The position numbers were made by a program, and so were the translations under genes. Shown piece by piece: positions 1 to 13,523 of a stretch of DNA of 64,000 nt (positions are counted from its first letter, which is position 1; each line of letters opens with the position of its first letter). Origin of the DNA: Xanthostigma xanthostigma (taxonomy: Eukaryota; Arthropoda; Insecta; Raphidioptera; Raphidiidae); the NCBI GenBank assembly GCA_963575645.1, contig OY754467.1, positions 25,292,501 to 25,356,500 of the forward strand, in the 5' to 3' direction. The notes beneath the pieces were generated by a model, which made no database searches, had not been told where the DNA came from, and saw nothing but the letters and a program-made list of their open reading frames with translations.

Positions 1-165
1 ATAAGAAAATGCAAACTGCATATTAACCATTATTTTAACGCTGACAAGCAGTTTTTACATGCTTTATGACAATTAGGGGCAAATGAGTCTTTATAGGCAA
101 AATTGCTTTATTTCATGAGGGTAAGTCTATTTACACTATAACATTCAGGTTTGGATCATTCTCTC
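1..165 (+). repeat. Reference monomer (phase start ataag)
   Basis: This copy is used as the reference; the phase is arbitrary. Conserved blocks are bases 1-20, 51-60 (gtttttacat), 97-108 (the gcaaaattgc core) and 141-165 (ending in ggatcattctctc). Variable hot spots are ~22-50 (aaccatt, aactatt, tttactatc or ttatacatt, then catac, cagac or ctgac), ~64-80 (ttatg, ttacg or ttcacg, then aggggc, aggtgc, tgcgtgc or ttcgtgc), ~86-96 (gagtcc, gagtct or gactcc) and ~111-140 (catgagg, catgaagg, tacaaagg, caagagg; then tttacac, ttttcac or ttacttaaac). An inverted pair, aaactgc at 13-19 and gcagttt at 48-54, lies in the left half. Stops occur in all forward frames (bases 2, 24 and 67) and all reverse frames. 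Confidence 0.95.
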
Positions 166-177
166 ATAAGAAAATGC

Positions 178-219
178 AAACTGCATATTAACCATTATTT
201 AAACGCAGACATGCAGTTT
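178..219. repeat. Inverted repeat within the gacatgc monomer
   Basis: Bases 178-186 (aaactgcat) and 211-219 (atgcagttt) are perfect 9-base reverse complements with a 24-base gap. Most monomers keep only seven bases of it (aaactgc and gcagttt). The 9-base form recurs wherever cagacatgcag occurs, for example near 13,729, 23,293, 25,932, 39,621 and 42,753. It could form a weak hairpin in single-stranded DNA; whether it matters is unknown. Confidence 0.6.
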
Positions 220-3200
220 TTACATGCTTCACGACAATTTCGTGCAAATGAGTCCTTATAGGCAAAATTGCTTTATTTTACAAAGGTAAGTCTATTTACA
301 CTATAACATTCAGGTTTGGATCATTCTCTCATAAGAAAATGCAAACTGCATATTAACAATTATTTTAACGCATACAAGCAGTTTTTACATGCTTTACGAC
401 AATTAGGTGCAAATGAGTCCTTATAGGCAAAAGTGCTTTATTTCATGAGGGTAAGTCTATTTACACTATAACATTCAGGTTTGGATCATTCTCTCATAAG
501 AAAATGCAAACTGCATATTTACTATCATTTTAACGCATACAAGCAGTTTTTACAAGCTTTATGACAATTAGGTGCAAATGAGTCTTTATAGGCAAAATTG
601 CTTTATTTCATGAGGGTAAGTCTATTTACACTTTAACATTCAGGTTTGGATCATTCTCTCATAAGAAAATGCAAACTGCATATTAACCATTATTTAAACG
701 CAGACAAGCAGTTTTTACATGCTTCACGACAATTGCGTGCAAATGAGTCCTTATAGGCAAAATTGCTTTATTTTACAAAGGTAAGTCTATTTTCACTATA
801 ACATTCAGGTTTGGATCATTCTCTCATAAGAAAATGCAAACTGCATATTATACATTATTTTAACGCATACAAGCAGTTTTTACATGCTTTATGACAATTA
901 GGGGCAAATGAGTCCTTATAGGCAAAATTGCTTTATTTTACAAAGGTAAGTTTACTTAAACTATAACATTCAGGTTTAGATCATTCTCTTATAAGAAAAT
1001 GCAAACTGCATATTAACTATTATTTTAACGCATACAAGCAGTTTTTACAAGCTTTATGACAATTAGGTGCAAATGACTCCTTATAGGCAAAATTGCTTTA
1101 TTTCAAGAGGGTAAGACTATTTACACTATAACATTCAGGTTTGGATCATTCTCTCATAAGAAAATGCAAACTGCATATTTACTATCATTTTAACGCATAC
1201 AAGCAGTTTTTACATGCTTTATGACAATTAGGTGCAAATGAGTCTTTATAGGCAAAATTGCTTTATTTCATGAGGGTAAGTCTATTTTCACTATAACATT
1301 CAGGTTTGGATCATTCTCTCATAAGAAAATGCAAACTGCATATTATACATTATTTTAACGCATACAAGCAGTTTTTACATGCTTTATGACAATTAGGGGC
1401 AAATGAGTCCTTATAGGCAAAATTGCTTTATTTTACAAAAGTAAGTCTATTTACACTATAACATTCAGGTTTGGATCATTCTCTCATAAGAAAATGCAAA
1501 CTGCATATTAACCATTATTTTAACGCAGACAAGCAGTTTTTACATGCTTTATGACAATTAGGGGCAAATGAGTCCTTATAGGCAAAATTGCTTTATTTAA
1601 TGAAGGTAAGTCTATTTACACTATAACATTCAGGTTTGGATCATTCTCTCATAAGAAAATGCAAACTGCATATTAACCATTATTTAAACGCAGACAAGCA
1701 GTTTTTACATGCTTTACGACAATTAGGTGCAAATGAGTCTTTATAGGCAAAATTGCTTTATTTCATGAGGGTAAGTCTATTTACACTATAATATTCAGGT
1801 TTGGATCATTCTCTCATAATAAAATGCAAACTGCATATTTACTATCATTTTCACGCAGACAAGAAGTTTTTACATGCTTCACGACAATTTCGTGCAAATG
1901 AGTCCTTATAGGCAAAATTGCTTTATTTTACAAAGGTAAGTCTATTTACACTATAACATTCAGGTTTGGATCATTCTCTCATAAGAAAATGCAAACTGCA
2001 TATTAACCATTATTTTAACGCATACAAGCAGTTTTTACATGCTTTATGACAATTAGGGGCAAATGAGTCTATATAGGCAAAATTGCTTTATTTTACAAAG
2101 GTAAGTTTTTTAAACTATAACATTAAGGTTTAGATCATTCTCTCATAAGAAAATGCAAACTGCACATTAACTATTATTTAACGCATACAAGCAGTTTTTA
2201 CAAGCTTTATGACAATTAGGTGCAAATGAGTCCTTACAGGCAAAATTGCTTTATTTCATGATGGTAAGTCTATTTACACTATAACATTCAGGTTTGGATC
2301 ATTCTCTCATAAGAAAATGCAAACTGCATATTAACCATTATTTTAACGCTGACAAGCAGTTTTTACATGCTTTATGACAATTAGGGGCAAATGAGTCCTT
2401 ATAGGCAAAATTGCTTTATTTCATGAAGGTAAGTCTATTTACACTATTACATTCAGGTTTGGATCATTCTCTCATAAGAAAATGCAAACTGCATATTAAC
2501 CATTATTTTAACGCTGACAAGCAGTTTTTACATGCTTTATGACAATTAGGGGCAAATGAGTCCTTATAGGCAAAATTGCTTTATTTCATGAGGGTGAGTC
2601 TATTTACACTATAACATTCAGGTTTGGATCATTCTCTCATAAGAAAATGCAAACTGCATATTTACTATCATTTTCACGCAGACAAGCAGTTTTTACATGC
2701 TTCACGACAATTGCGTGCAAATGAGTCCTTATAGGCAAAATTGCTTTATTTTACAAAGGTAAGTCTATTTACACTATAACATTCAGGTTTGGATCATTCT
2801 CTCATAAGAAAATGCAAACTGCATATTAACCATTATTTTAACGCATACAAGCAGTTTTTACATGCTTTATGACAATTTGGGGCAAATGAGTCTATATAGG
2901 CAAAATTGCTTTATTTTACAAAGGTAAGTTTACTTAAACTATAACATTCAGGTTTAGATCATTCTCTTATAAGAAAATGCAAACTGCATATTAACTATTA
3001 TTTTAACGCATACAAGCAGTTTTTACAAGCTTTATGACAAATAGGTGCAAATGACTCCTTATAGGCAAAATTGCTTTATTTCAAGAGGGTAAGACTATTT
3101 ACACTATATCATTCAGGTTTGGATCATTCTCTCATAAGAAAATGCAAACTGCATATTTTACATTATTTTAACGCATACAAGCAGTTTTTACATGCTTTAT

Positions 3201-4617
3201 GACAATTAGGTGCAAATGAGTCTTTATAGGCAAAATTGCTTTATTTCATGAAGGTAAGTCTATTTACACTATAACATTCAGGTTTGGATCATTCTCTCAT
3301 AAGAAAATGCAAACTGCATATTAACCATTATTTTAACGCAGACAAGCAGTTTTTACATGCTTCACGACAATTGCGTGCAAATGAGTCCTTATAGGCAAAA
3401 TTGCTTTATTTTACAAAGGTAAGTCTATTTTCACTATAACATTCAGGTTTGGATCATTCTCTCATAAGAAAATGCAAACTGCATATTAACCATTATTTTA
3501 ACGCTGACAAGCAGTTTTTACATGCTTTACGACAATTAGGTGCAAATGAGTCCTTATAGGCAAAATTGCTTTATTTCACAAACGTTAGTTTACTTACACT
3601 ATAACATTCAGGTTTGGATCATTCTCTCATAAGAAAATGCAAACTGCATATTTACTATCATTTTCACGCAGACAAGCAGTTTTTACATGCTTCACGACAA
3701 TTGCGTGCAAATGAGTCCTTATAGGCAAAATTGCTTTATTTTACAAAGGTAAGTCTATTTACACTATAATATTCAGGTTTGGATCATTATCTCATAAGAA
3801 AATGCAAACTGCATATTAACCACTATTTTAACGCATACAAGCAGTTTTTACATGCTTTATGACAATTAGGGGCAAATGAGTCCTTATAGGCAAAATTGCT
3901 TTATTTTACAAAGGTAAGTTTACTTAAACTATAACATTCAGGTTTAGATCATTCTCTCATAAGAAAATGCAAACTGCATATTTACTATCATTTTAACGCA
4001 TACAAGCAGTTTTTACATGCTTTATGACAATTAGGTGCAAATGAGTCTTTATAGGCAAAATTGCTTTATTTCATGAAGGTTAGTCTATTTACTTTATAAC
4101 ATTCAGGTTTGGATCTTTCTCTCATAAGAAAATGCAAACTGCATATTAACCATTATTTAAACGCAGACAAGCCGTTTTTACATGCTTTACGACAATTAGG
4201 TGCAAATGAGTCTTTATAGGCAAAATTGCTTTATTTTATGAGGGTAAGTCTATTTACACTATAACATTCAGGTTTGGATCATTCTCTCATAAGAAAATGC
4301 AAACTGCATATTAACCATTATTTAAACGCAGACAAGCAGTTTTTACATGCTTTACGACAAATTGGTGCAAATGAGTCTTTATAGGCAAAATTGCTTTATT
4401 TCATGAGGGTAAGTCTATTTACACTATAACATTCAGGTTTGGATCATTCTCTCATAAGAAAATACAAACTGCATATTTACTATAATTTCACGCAGACAAG
4501 CAGTTTTTACATGCTTCACGACAATTGCGTGCAAATGAGTCCTTATAGGCAAAATTGCTTTATTTTACAAAGGTAAGTCTATTTACACCATAACATTCAG
4601 GTTTAGATCATTCTCTC

Positions 4618-4782
4618 ATAAGAAAGAATAAACTGCATATTTACTATCATTTTAACGCATACAAGCAGTTTTTACATGCTTTATGACAATTAAGTGCAAA
4701 TGAGTCTTTATAGGCAAAATTGCTTTATTTCATGAAGGTAAGTCTATTTACACTATAACATTCAGGTTTGGATCATTCTCTC
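4618..4782 (+). repeat. gaaagaataaac head variant (marker monomer)
   Basis: The usually invariant head reads ataagaaagaataaactgc instead of ataagaaaatgcaaactgc, at unchanged length. Other copies lie at 18,141-18,305, 30,508-30,672, 48,812-48,976 and 59,200-59,364. The change creates an AATAAA hexamer at 4,627-4,632. The 27-monomer duplication does not include this monomer, which bounds that event on the left. Confidence 0.85.
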
Positions 4783-4947
4783 ATAAGAAAATGCAAACTG
4801 CATATTAACAATTATTTTAACGCTGACAAGCAGTTTTTACATGCTTTACGACAATTAGGTGCAAATGAGTCCTTATAGGCAAAAGTGCTTTATTTCATGA
4901 GGGTAAGTCTATTTACACTATAACATTCAGTTTTGGATCATTCTCTC

Positions 4948-5112
4948 ATAAGAAAATGCAAACTGCATATTTACTATCATTTTCACGCAGACAAGCAGTT
5001 TTCACATGTTTTACGACAATTAGGTGGAAATAAGTCCCTAAAGGCAAAGTTGTTTTATTTCACAAAGGTTAGTCTACTTTCACTATAACATTCAGGTTTG
5101 GATCATTTTCTC
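4948..5112 (+). repeat. Most divergent monomer type, block-1 copy
   Basis: This 165-bp copy differs from the rest at many sites within about 100 bases: ttttcacatgttttacg, ggtggaaataagtcc, ctaaaggcaaagttgtttt and ggttagtctactttcac, followed by cattttctcataaa at the junction. It keeps the family's length and ends. Identical-looking copies lie at 18,471-18,635, 30,838-31,002, 35,292-35,456 and 49,142-49,306, always after a monomer with cattcagttttgg. It is a useful tag for higher-order units and probably an older variant carried along by block duplication. Confidence 0.85.
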
Positions 5113-7039
5113 ATAAAAAAATGCAAACTGCATATTAACCATTATTTTAACGCAGACAAGCAGTTTTTACATGCTTCACGACAATTGCGTGCAAATGAGT
5201 CCTTATAGGCAAAATTGCTTTATTTTACAACGGTAAGTCTATTTACACTATAACATTAAGGTTTGGAACATTCTCTCATAAGAAAATGCAATCTGCATAT
5301 TAACCATTATTTTAACGCATACAAGCAGTTTTTACATGCTTTATGACAATTAGGGGCAAATGAGTCCTTATAGGCAAAATTGCTTTATTTCATGAAGGTA
5401 AGTCTATTTACACTATTACATTCAGGTTTGGATCATTCTCTCATAAGAAAATGCAAACTGCATATTAACCATTATTTTAACGCATACAAGCAGTTTTTAC
5501 ATGCTTTACGACAATTAGGTGCAAATGAGTCTTTATAGGCAAAATTGCTTTATTTCATGAGGGTAAGTCTATTTACACTATAACATTCAGGTTTGGATCA
5601 TTCTCTCATAAGAAAATGCAAACTGCATATTAACCATTATTTTAACGCATACAAGCAGTTTTTACATGCTTTACGACAAATAGATGCAAATGAGTCTTTA
5701 TAGGCAAAATTGCTTTTTTTCATGAGGGTAAGTCTATTTACACTTTAACATTCAGGTTTGGATCATTCTCTCATAAGAAAATGCAAACTGCATATTTACT
5801 ATCATTTTCACGCAGACAAGCAGTTTTTAAATGCTTCACGACAATTGCGTGCAAATGACTCCTTATAGGCAAAATTGCTTTATTTCAAGAGGGTAAGACT
5901 ATTTACACTATAACATTCAGGTTTGGATCATTCTCTCATAAGAAAATGCAAACTGCATATTTACTATCATTTTAACGCATACAAGCAGTTTTTACATGCT
6001 TTATGACAATTAGGTGCAAATGAGTCTTTATAGGCAAAATGGCTTTATTTCATGAGGGTAAGTCTATTTACACTATAACATTCAGGTTTGGATTATTCTC
6101 TCATAAGAAAATGCAAACTGCATATTAACCATTATTTTAACGCAGACAAGCAGTTTTTACATGCTTTATGACAATTAGGGGCAAATGAGTCCTTATAGGC
6201 AAAATTGCTTTATTTCATGAAGGTAAGTCTATTTAAACTATTACATTCAGGTTTGGATCATTCTCTCATAAGAAAATGCAAACTGCATATTATACATTAT
6301 TTTAACGCATACAAGCAGTTTTTACATGCTTTATGACAATTAGGGGCAAATGAGTCCTTATAGGCAAAATTGCTTTATTTTACAAAAGTAAGTCTATTTA
6401 CACTATAACATTCAGGTTTGGATCATTCTCTCATAAGAAAATGCAAACTGCATATTAACCATTATTTTAACGCTGACAAGCAGTTTTTACATGCTTTATG
6501 ACAATTAGGGGCAAATGAGTCCCTATAGGCAAAATTGCTTTATTTCATGAAGGTAAGTCTATTTACACTTAACATTTAGGTTTGGATAATTCTTTCATAA
6601 GAAAATGCAAACTGCATATTAACCATTATTTTAACGCAGACAAGCAGTTTTTACATGCTTTATGACAATTAGGGGCAAATGAGTCCTTATAGGCAAAATT
6701 GCTTTATTTCATGAAGGTAAGTCTATTTACACTATAACATTCAGATTTGGATCATTCTCTCATAAGAAAATGCAAACTGCATATTAACCATTATTTAAAC
6801 GCAGACAAGCAGTTTTTACATGCATTACGACAATTAGGTGCAAATGAGTCTTTATAGGCAAAATTGCTTTATTTCATGAGGGTATGTCTATTTACACTAT
6901 AATATTCAGGTTTGGATCATTCTCTCATAATAAAATGCTAACTGCATATTTACTATCATTTTCACGCAGACAAGCAGTTTTTACATGCTTCACGACAATT
7001 TCGTGCAAATGAGTCCTTATAGGCAAAATTGCTTTATTT

Positions 7040-8870
7040 TACAAAGGTAAGTCTATTTACACTATAACATTCAGGTTTGGATCATTCTCTCATAAGAAAA
7101 TGCAAACTGCATATTAACCATTATTTTAACGCATACAAGCAGTTTTTACATGCTTTATGACAATTAGGGGCAAATGAGTCTATATAGGCAAAATTGCTTT
7201 ATTTTACAAAGGTAAGTTTTTTTAAACTATAACATTAAGGTTTAGATCATTCTCTCATAAGAAAATGCAAACTGCATATTAACTATTATTTAACGCATAC
7301 AAGCAGTTTTTACAAGCTTTATGACAATTAGGTGCAAATGAGTCCTTACAGGCAAAATTGCTTTATTTCATGATGGTAAGTCTATTTACACTATAACATT
7401 CAGGTTTGGATCATTCTCTCATAAGAAAATGCAAACTGCATATTAACCATTATTTTAACGCTGACAAGCAGTTTTTACATGCTTTATGACAATTAGGGGC
7501 AAATGAGTCCTTATAGGCAAAATTGCTTTATTTCATGAAGGTAAGTCTATTTACACTATTACATTCAGGTTTGGATCATTCTCTCATAAGAAAATGCAAA
7601 CTGCATATTAACCATTATTTTAACGCATACAAGCAGTTTTTACATGCTTTACGACAATTAGGTGCAAATGAGTCTTTATAGGCAAAATTGCTTTCTTTCA
7701 TGAGGGTAAGTCTATTTACACTATAACATTCAGGTTTGGATCATTCTCTCATAAGAAAATGCAAACTGCATATTTACTATCATTTTCACGCAGACAAGCA
7801 GTTTTTACATGCTTCACGACAATTTCGTGCAAATGAGTCCTTATAGGCAAAATTGCTTTATTTTACAAAGGTAAGTCTATTTACACTATAACATTCAGGT
7901 TTGGATCATTCTCTCATAAGAAAATGCAAACTGCATATTAACCATTATTTTAACGCATACAAGCAGTTTTTACATGCTTTATGACAATTAGGGGCAAATG
8001 AGTCTATATAGGCAAAATTGCTTTATTTTACAAAGGTAAGTTTTTTTAAACTATAACATTAAGGTTTAGATCATTCTCTCATAAGAAAATGCAAACTGCA
8101 TATTAACTATTATTTAACGCATACAAGCAGTTTTTACAAGCTTTATGACAATTAGGTGCAAATGAGTCCTTACAGGCAAAATTGCTTTATTTCATGATGG
8201 TAAGTCTATTTACACTATAACATTCAGGTTTGGATCATTCTCTCATAAGAAAATGCAAACTGCATATTAACCATTATTTTAACGCTGACAAGCAGTTTTT
8301 ACATGCTTTATGACAATTAGGGGCAAATGAGTCCTTATAGGCAAAATTGCTTTATTTCATGAAGGTAAGTCTATTTAAACTATTACATTCAGGTTTGGAT
8401 CATTCTCTCATAAGAAAATGCAAACTGCATATTAACCATTATTTTAACGCATACAAGCAGTTTTTACATGCTTTACGACAATTAGGTGCAAATGAGTCTT
8501 TATAGGCAAAATTGCTTTCTTTCATGAGGGTAAGTCTATTTACACTATAACATTCAGGTTTGGATCATTCTCTCATAAGAAAATGCAAACTGCATATTTA
8601 CTATCATTTTCACGCAGACAAGCAGTTTTTACATGCTTCACGACAATTGCGTGCAAATGAGTCCTTATAGGCAAAATTGCTTTATTTTACAAAGGTAAGT
8701 CTATTTACACTATAACATTCAGGTTTGGATCATTCTCTCATAAGAAAATGCAAACTGCATATTAACCAATATTTTAACGCATACAAGCAGTTTTTACATG
8801 CTTTATGACAATTAGGGGCAAATGAGTCTATATAGGCAAAATTGCTTTATTTTACAAAGGTAAGTTTACT
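7040..8870. repeat. Five-monomer tandem repeat (824-bp period)
   Basis: The variant with ggtaag followed by a seven-T run, then aaac and an altered acattaagg, occurs at 7,211 and again at 8,035, 824 bp apart (five monomers less one base, because the neighbouring monomer with tatttaacg is one base short). The same order of neighbours recurs around each: cttacagg, then catgatgg, then ctgac, then ctttctttcatg. Block 2 carries the same pair (ggtaag at ~20,734 and ~21,558), so this repeat predates the block 1/block 2 duplication. Confidence 0.8.
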
Positions 8871-9895
8871 TAAACTATAACATTCAGGTTTAGATCATTC
8901 TCTTATAAGAAAATGCAAACTGCATATTAACTATTATTTTAACGCATACAAGCAGTTTTTACAAGCTTTATGACAATTAGGTGCAAATGACTCCTTATAG
9001 GCAAAATTGCTTTATTTCAAGAGGGTAAGACTATTTACACTATAACATTCAGGTTTGGATCATTCTCTCATAAGAAAATGCAAACTGCATATTTACTATC
9101 ATTTTAACGCATACAAGCAGTTTTTACATGCTTTATGACAATTAGGTGCAAATGAGTCTTTATAGGCAAAATTGCTTTATTTCATGAGGGTAAGTCTATT
9201 TACACTATAACATTCAGGTTTGGATCATTCTCTCATAAGAAAATGCAAACTGCATATTAACCATTATTTTAACGCAGACAAGCAGTTTTTACATGCTTCA
9301 CGACAATTGCGTGCAAATGAGTCCTTATAGGCAAAATTGCTTTATTTTACAAAGGTAAGTCTATTTTCACTATAACATTCAGGTTTGGATCATTCTCTCA
9401 TAAGAAAATGCAAACTGCATATTATACATTATTTTAACGCATACAAGCAGTTTTTACATGCTTTATGACAATTAGGGGCAAATGAGTCCTTATAGGCAAA
9501 ATTGCTTTATTTTACAAAAGTAAGTCTATTTACACTATAACATTCAGGTTTGGATCATTCTCTCATAAGAAAATGCAAACTGCATATTAACCATTATTTT
9601 AACGCTGACAAGCAGTTTTTACATGCTTTATGACAATTAGGGGCAAATGAGTCCCTATAGGCAAAATTGCTTTATTTCATGAAGGTAAGTCTATTTACAC
9701 TATAACATTTAGGTTTGGATAATTCTCTCATAAGAAAATGCAAACTGCATATTAACCATTATTTTAACGCAGACAAGCAGTTTTTACATGCTTTATGACA
9801 ATTAGGGGCAAATGAGTCCTTATAGGCAAAATTGCTTTATTTTACAAAAGTAAGTCTATTTACACTATAACATTCAGGTTTGGATCATTCTCTCA

Positions 9896-12800
9896 TAAGA
9901 AAATGCAAACTGCATATTAACCATTATTTAAACGCAGACAAGCAGTTTTTACATGCATTACGACAATTAGGTGCAAATGAGTCTTTATAGGCAAAATTGC
10001 TTTATTTCATGAGGGTATGTCTATTTACACTATAATATTCAGGTTTGGATCATTCTCTCATAATAAAATGCAAACTGCATATTTACTAGCATTTTCACGC
10101 AGACAAGCAGTTTTTACATGCTTCACGACAATTTCGTGCAAATGAGTCCTTATAGGCAAAATTGCTTTATTTTACAAAGGTAAGTCTATTTACACTATAA
10201 CATTCAGGTTTGGATCATTCTCTCATAAGAAAATGCAAACTGCATATTAACCATTATTTTAACGCATACAAGCAGTTTTTACATGCTTTATGACAATTAG
10301 GGGCAAATGAGTCTATATAGGCAAAATTGCTTTATTTTACAAAGGTAAGTTTTTTTAAACTATAACATTAAGGTTTAGATCATTCTCTCAAAAGAAAATG
10401 CAAACTGCATATTAACTATTATTTAACGCATACAAGCAGTTTTTACAAGCTTTATGACAATTAGGTGCAAATGAGTCCTTACAGGCAAAATTGCTTTATT
10501 TCATGAAGGTAAGTCTATTTAAACTATTATATTCAGGTTTGGATCATTCTCTCATAAGAAAATGCAAACTGCATATTAACCATTATTTTAACGCATACAA
10601 GCAGTTTTTACATGCTTTACGACAGTTAGGTGCAAATGAGTCTTTATAGGCAAAATTGCTTTATTTCATGAGGGTAAGTCTATTTACACTATAACATTCA
10701 GGTTTGGATCATTCTCTCATAAGAAAATGCAAACTGCATATTTACTATCATTTTCACGCAGACAAGCAGTTTTTACATGCTTCACGACAATTGCGTGCAA
10801 ATGAGTCCTTATAGGCAAAATCGCTTTATTTTACAAAGGTAAGTCTATTTACACTATAACATTCAGGTTTGGATCATTCTCTCATAAGAAAATGCAAACT
10901 GCATATTAACCATTATTTTAACGCATACAAGCAGTTTTTACATGCTTTATGACAATTAGGGGCAAATGAGTCTATATAGGCAAAATTGCTTCATTTTACA
11001 AAGGTAAGTTTACTTAAACTATAACATTCAGGTTTAGATCATTCTCTTATAAGAAAATGCAAACTGCATATTAACTATTATTTTAACGCATACAAGCAGT
11101 TTTTACAAGCTTTATGACAATTAGGTGCAAATGACTCCTTATAGGCAAAATTGCTTTATTTCAAGAGGGTAAGACTATTTACACTATAACATTCAGGTTT
11201 GGATCATTCTCTCATAAGAAAATGCAAACTGCATATTTACTATCATTTTAACGCATACAAGCAGTTTTTACATGCTTTATGACAATTAGGAGCAAATGAG
11301 TCTTTATAGGCAAAATTGCTTTATTTCATGAGGGTAAGTCTATTTACACAATAACATTCAGGTTTGGATCATTCTCTCATAAGAAAATGCAAACTGCATA
11401 TTAACCATTATTTTAACGCAGACAAGCAGTTTTTACATGCTTCACGACAATTGCGTGCAAATGAGTCCTTATAGGCAAAATTGCTTTATTTTACAAGGGT
11501 AAGTCTATTTTCACTATAACATTCAGGTTTGGATCATTCTCTCATAAGAAAATGCAAACTGCATATTAACCATTATTTAAACGCAGCCAAGCAGTTTTTA
11601 CATGCATTACGACAATTAGGTGCAAATGAGTCTTTATAGGCAAAATTGCTTTATTTCATGAGGGTATGTCTATTTACACTATAATATTCAGGTTTGGATC
11701 ATTCTCTCATAATAAAATGCAAACTGCATATTTACTAGCATTTTCACGCAGACAAGCAGTTTTTACATGCTTCACGACAATTTCGTGCAAATGAGTCCTT
11801 ATAGGCAAAATTGCTTTATTTTACAAAGGTGGGGTCTATTTACACTATAACATTCAGGTTTGGATCATTCTCTCATAAGAAAATGCAAACTGCATATTAA
11901 CCATTATTTTAACGCATACAAGCAGTTTTTACATGCTTTATGACAATTAGGGGCAAATGAGTCTATATAGGCAAAATTGCTTTATTTTACAAAGGTAAGT
12001 TTTTTTAAACTATAACATTAAGGTTTAGATCATTCTCTCATAAGAAAATGCAAACTGCATATTAACTATTATTTAACGCATACAAGCAGTTTTTACAAGC
12101 TTTATGACAATTAGGTGCAAATGAGTCCTTACAGGCAAAATTGCTTTATTTCATGATGGTAAGTCTATTTACACTATAACATTCAGGTTTGGATCATTCT
12201 CTCATAAGAAAATGCAAACTGCATATTAACCATTATTTTAACGCTGACAAGCAGTTTTTACATGCTTTATGACAATTAGGGGCAAATGAGTCCTTATAGG
12301 CAAAATTGCTTTATTTCATGAAGGTAAGTCTATTTAAACTATTACATTCAGGTTTGGATCATTCTCTCATAAGAAAATGCAAACTGCATATTAACCATTA
12401 TTTTAACGCATACAAGCAGTTTTTACATGCTTTACGACAGTTAGGTGCAAATGAGTCTTTATAGGCAAAATTGCTTTATTTCATGAGGGTAAGTCTATTT
12501 ACACTATAACATTCAGGTTTGGATCATTCTCTCATAAGAAAATGCAAACTGCATATTTACTATCATTTTACCGCAGACAAGCAGTTTTTACATGCTTCAC
12601 GACAATTGCGTGCAAATGAGTCCTTATAGGCAAAATTGCTTTATTTTACAAAGGTAAGTCTATTTACACTATAACATTCAGGTTTGGATCATTCTCTCAT
12701 AAGAAAATGCAAACTGCATATTAACCATTATTTTAACGCATACAAGCAGTTTTTACATGCTTTATGACAATTAGGGGCAAATGAGTCTATATAGGCAAAA

Positions 12801-13370
12801 TTGCTTCATTTTACAAAGGTAAGTTTACTTAAACTATAACATTCAGGTTTAGATCATTCTCTTATAAGAAAATGCAAACTGCATATTAACTATTATTTTA
12901 ACGCATACAAGCAGTTTTTACAAGCTTTATGACAATTAGGTGCAAATGACTCCTTATAGGCAAAATTGCTTTATTTCAAGAGGGTAAGACTATTTACACT
13001 ATAACATTCAGGTTTGGATCATTCTCTCATAAGAAAATGCAAACTGCATATTTACTATCATTTTAACGCATACAAGCAGTTTTTACATGCTTTATGACAA
13101 TTAGGTGCAAATGAGTCTTTATAGGCAAAATTGCTTTATTTCATGAGGGTAAGTCTATTTACACAATAACATTCAGGTTTGGATCATTCTCTCATAAGAA
13201 AATGCAAACTGCATATTAACCATTATTTTAACGCAGACAAGCAGTTTTTACATGCTTCACGACAATTGCGTGCAAATGAGTCCTTATAGGCAAAATTGCT
13301 TTATTTTACAAAGGTAAGTCTATTTTCACTATAACATTCAGGTTTGGATCATTCTCTCATAAGAAAATGC
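9896..13370. repeat. 10/11-monomer tandem repeat (~1,650/1,815 bp)
   Basis: Two successive units occupy ~9,896-11,549 and ~11,550-13,370. Matching markers are acatgcatta (9,951 and 11,600) and the seven-T ggtaag variant (10,344 and 11,994). Downstream, gacagttagg (10,621 and 12,436) and acacaataac (11,348 and 13,163) are 1,815 bp apart. The second unit thus has one more monomer, a ctgac/aggggc copy at ~12,205-12,370 that is missing from the first near 10,505. The second unit also has a one-base gain near 11,830 (ggtgggg for ggtaag) and acgcagcc for acgcagac near 11,580. Block 2 lacks this pair, so it was gained in block 1 or lost in block 2. Confidence 0.8.
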
Positions 13371-13523
13371 AAACTGCATATTATACATTATTTTAACGCA
13401 TACAAGCAGTTTTTACATGCTTTATGACAATTAGAGGCAAATGAGTCCTTATAGGCAAAATTGCTTTATTTCATGAAGGTAAATCTATTTACACTATAAC
13501 ATTCAGGTTTGGATCATTCTCTC

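Larger units (their letters stand above)
1..13523. repeat. Higher-order block 1 (82 monomers less 7 bases)
   Basis: The ordered series of variants that starts at base 1 starts again at 13,524. Rare markers give a constant offset of 13,523: the gacatgc variant (206 and 13,729), the gaaagaataaac variant (4,621 and 18,144) and a one-base-short acacttaac copy (6,561 and 20,084). The shift from exact 165-bp multiples (13,530) comes from small deletions inside the block. The block holds two inner amplifications, with 5-monomer and 10/11-monomer periods. The left boundary is set only by the window edge, so the true unit could begin earlier. Confidence 0.85.

Noticed and set aside
232-252. CENP-B box in the ttcgtgcaaatgagt segment
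   Set aside because: The TTCG core and one A fit, but the required CGGG half is missing (GAGT instead), and most monomers lack TTCG altogether.
11815-11840. Regulatory G-run at ggtggggtct
   Set aside because: It is a single copy of a one-base gain plus substitutions in the usual ggtaagtct position, with no parallel elsewhere in the window.
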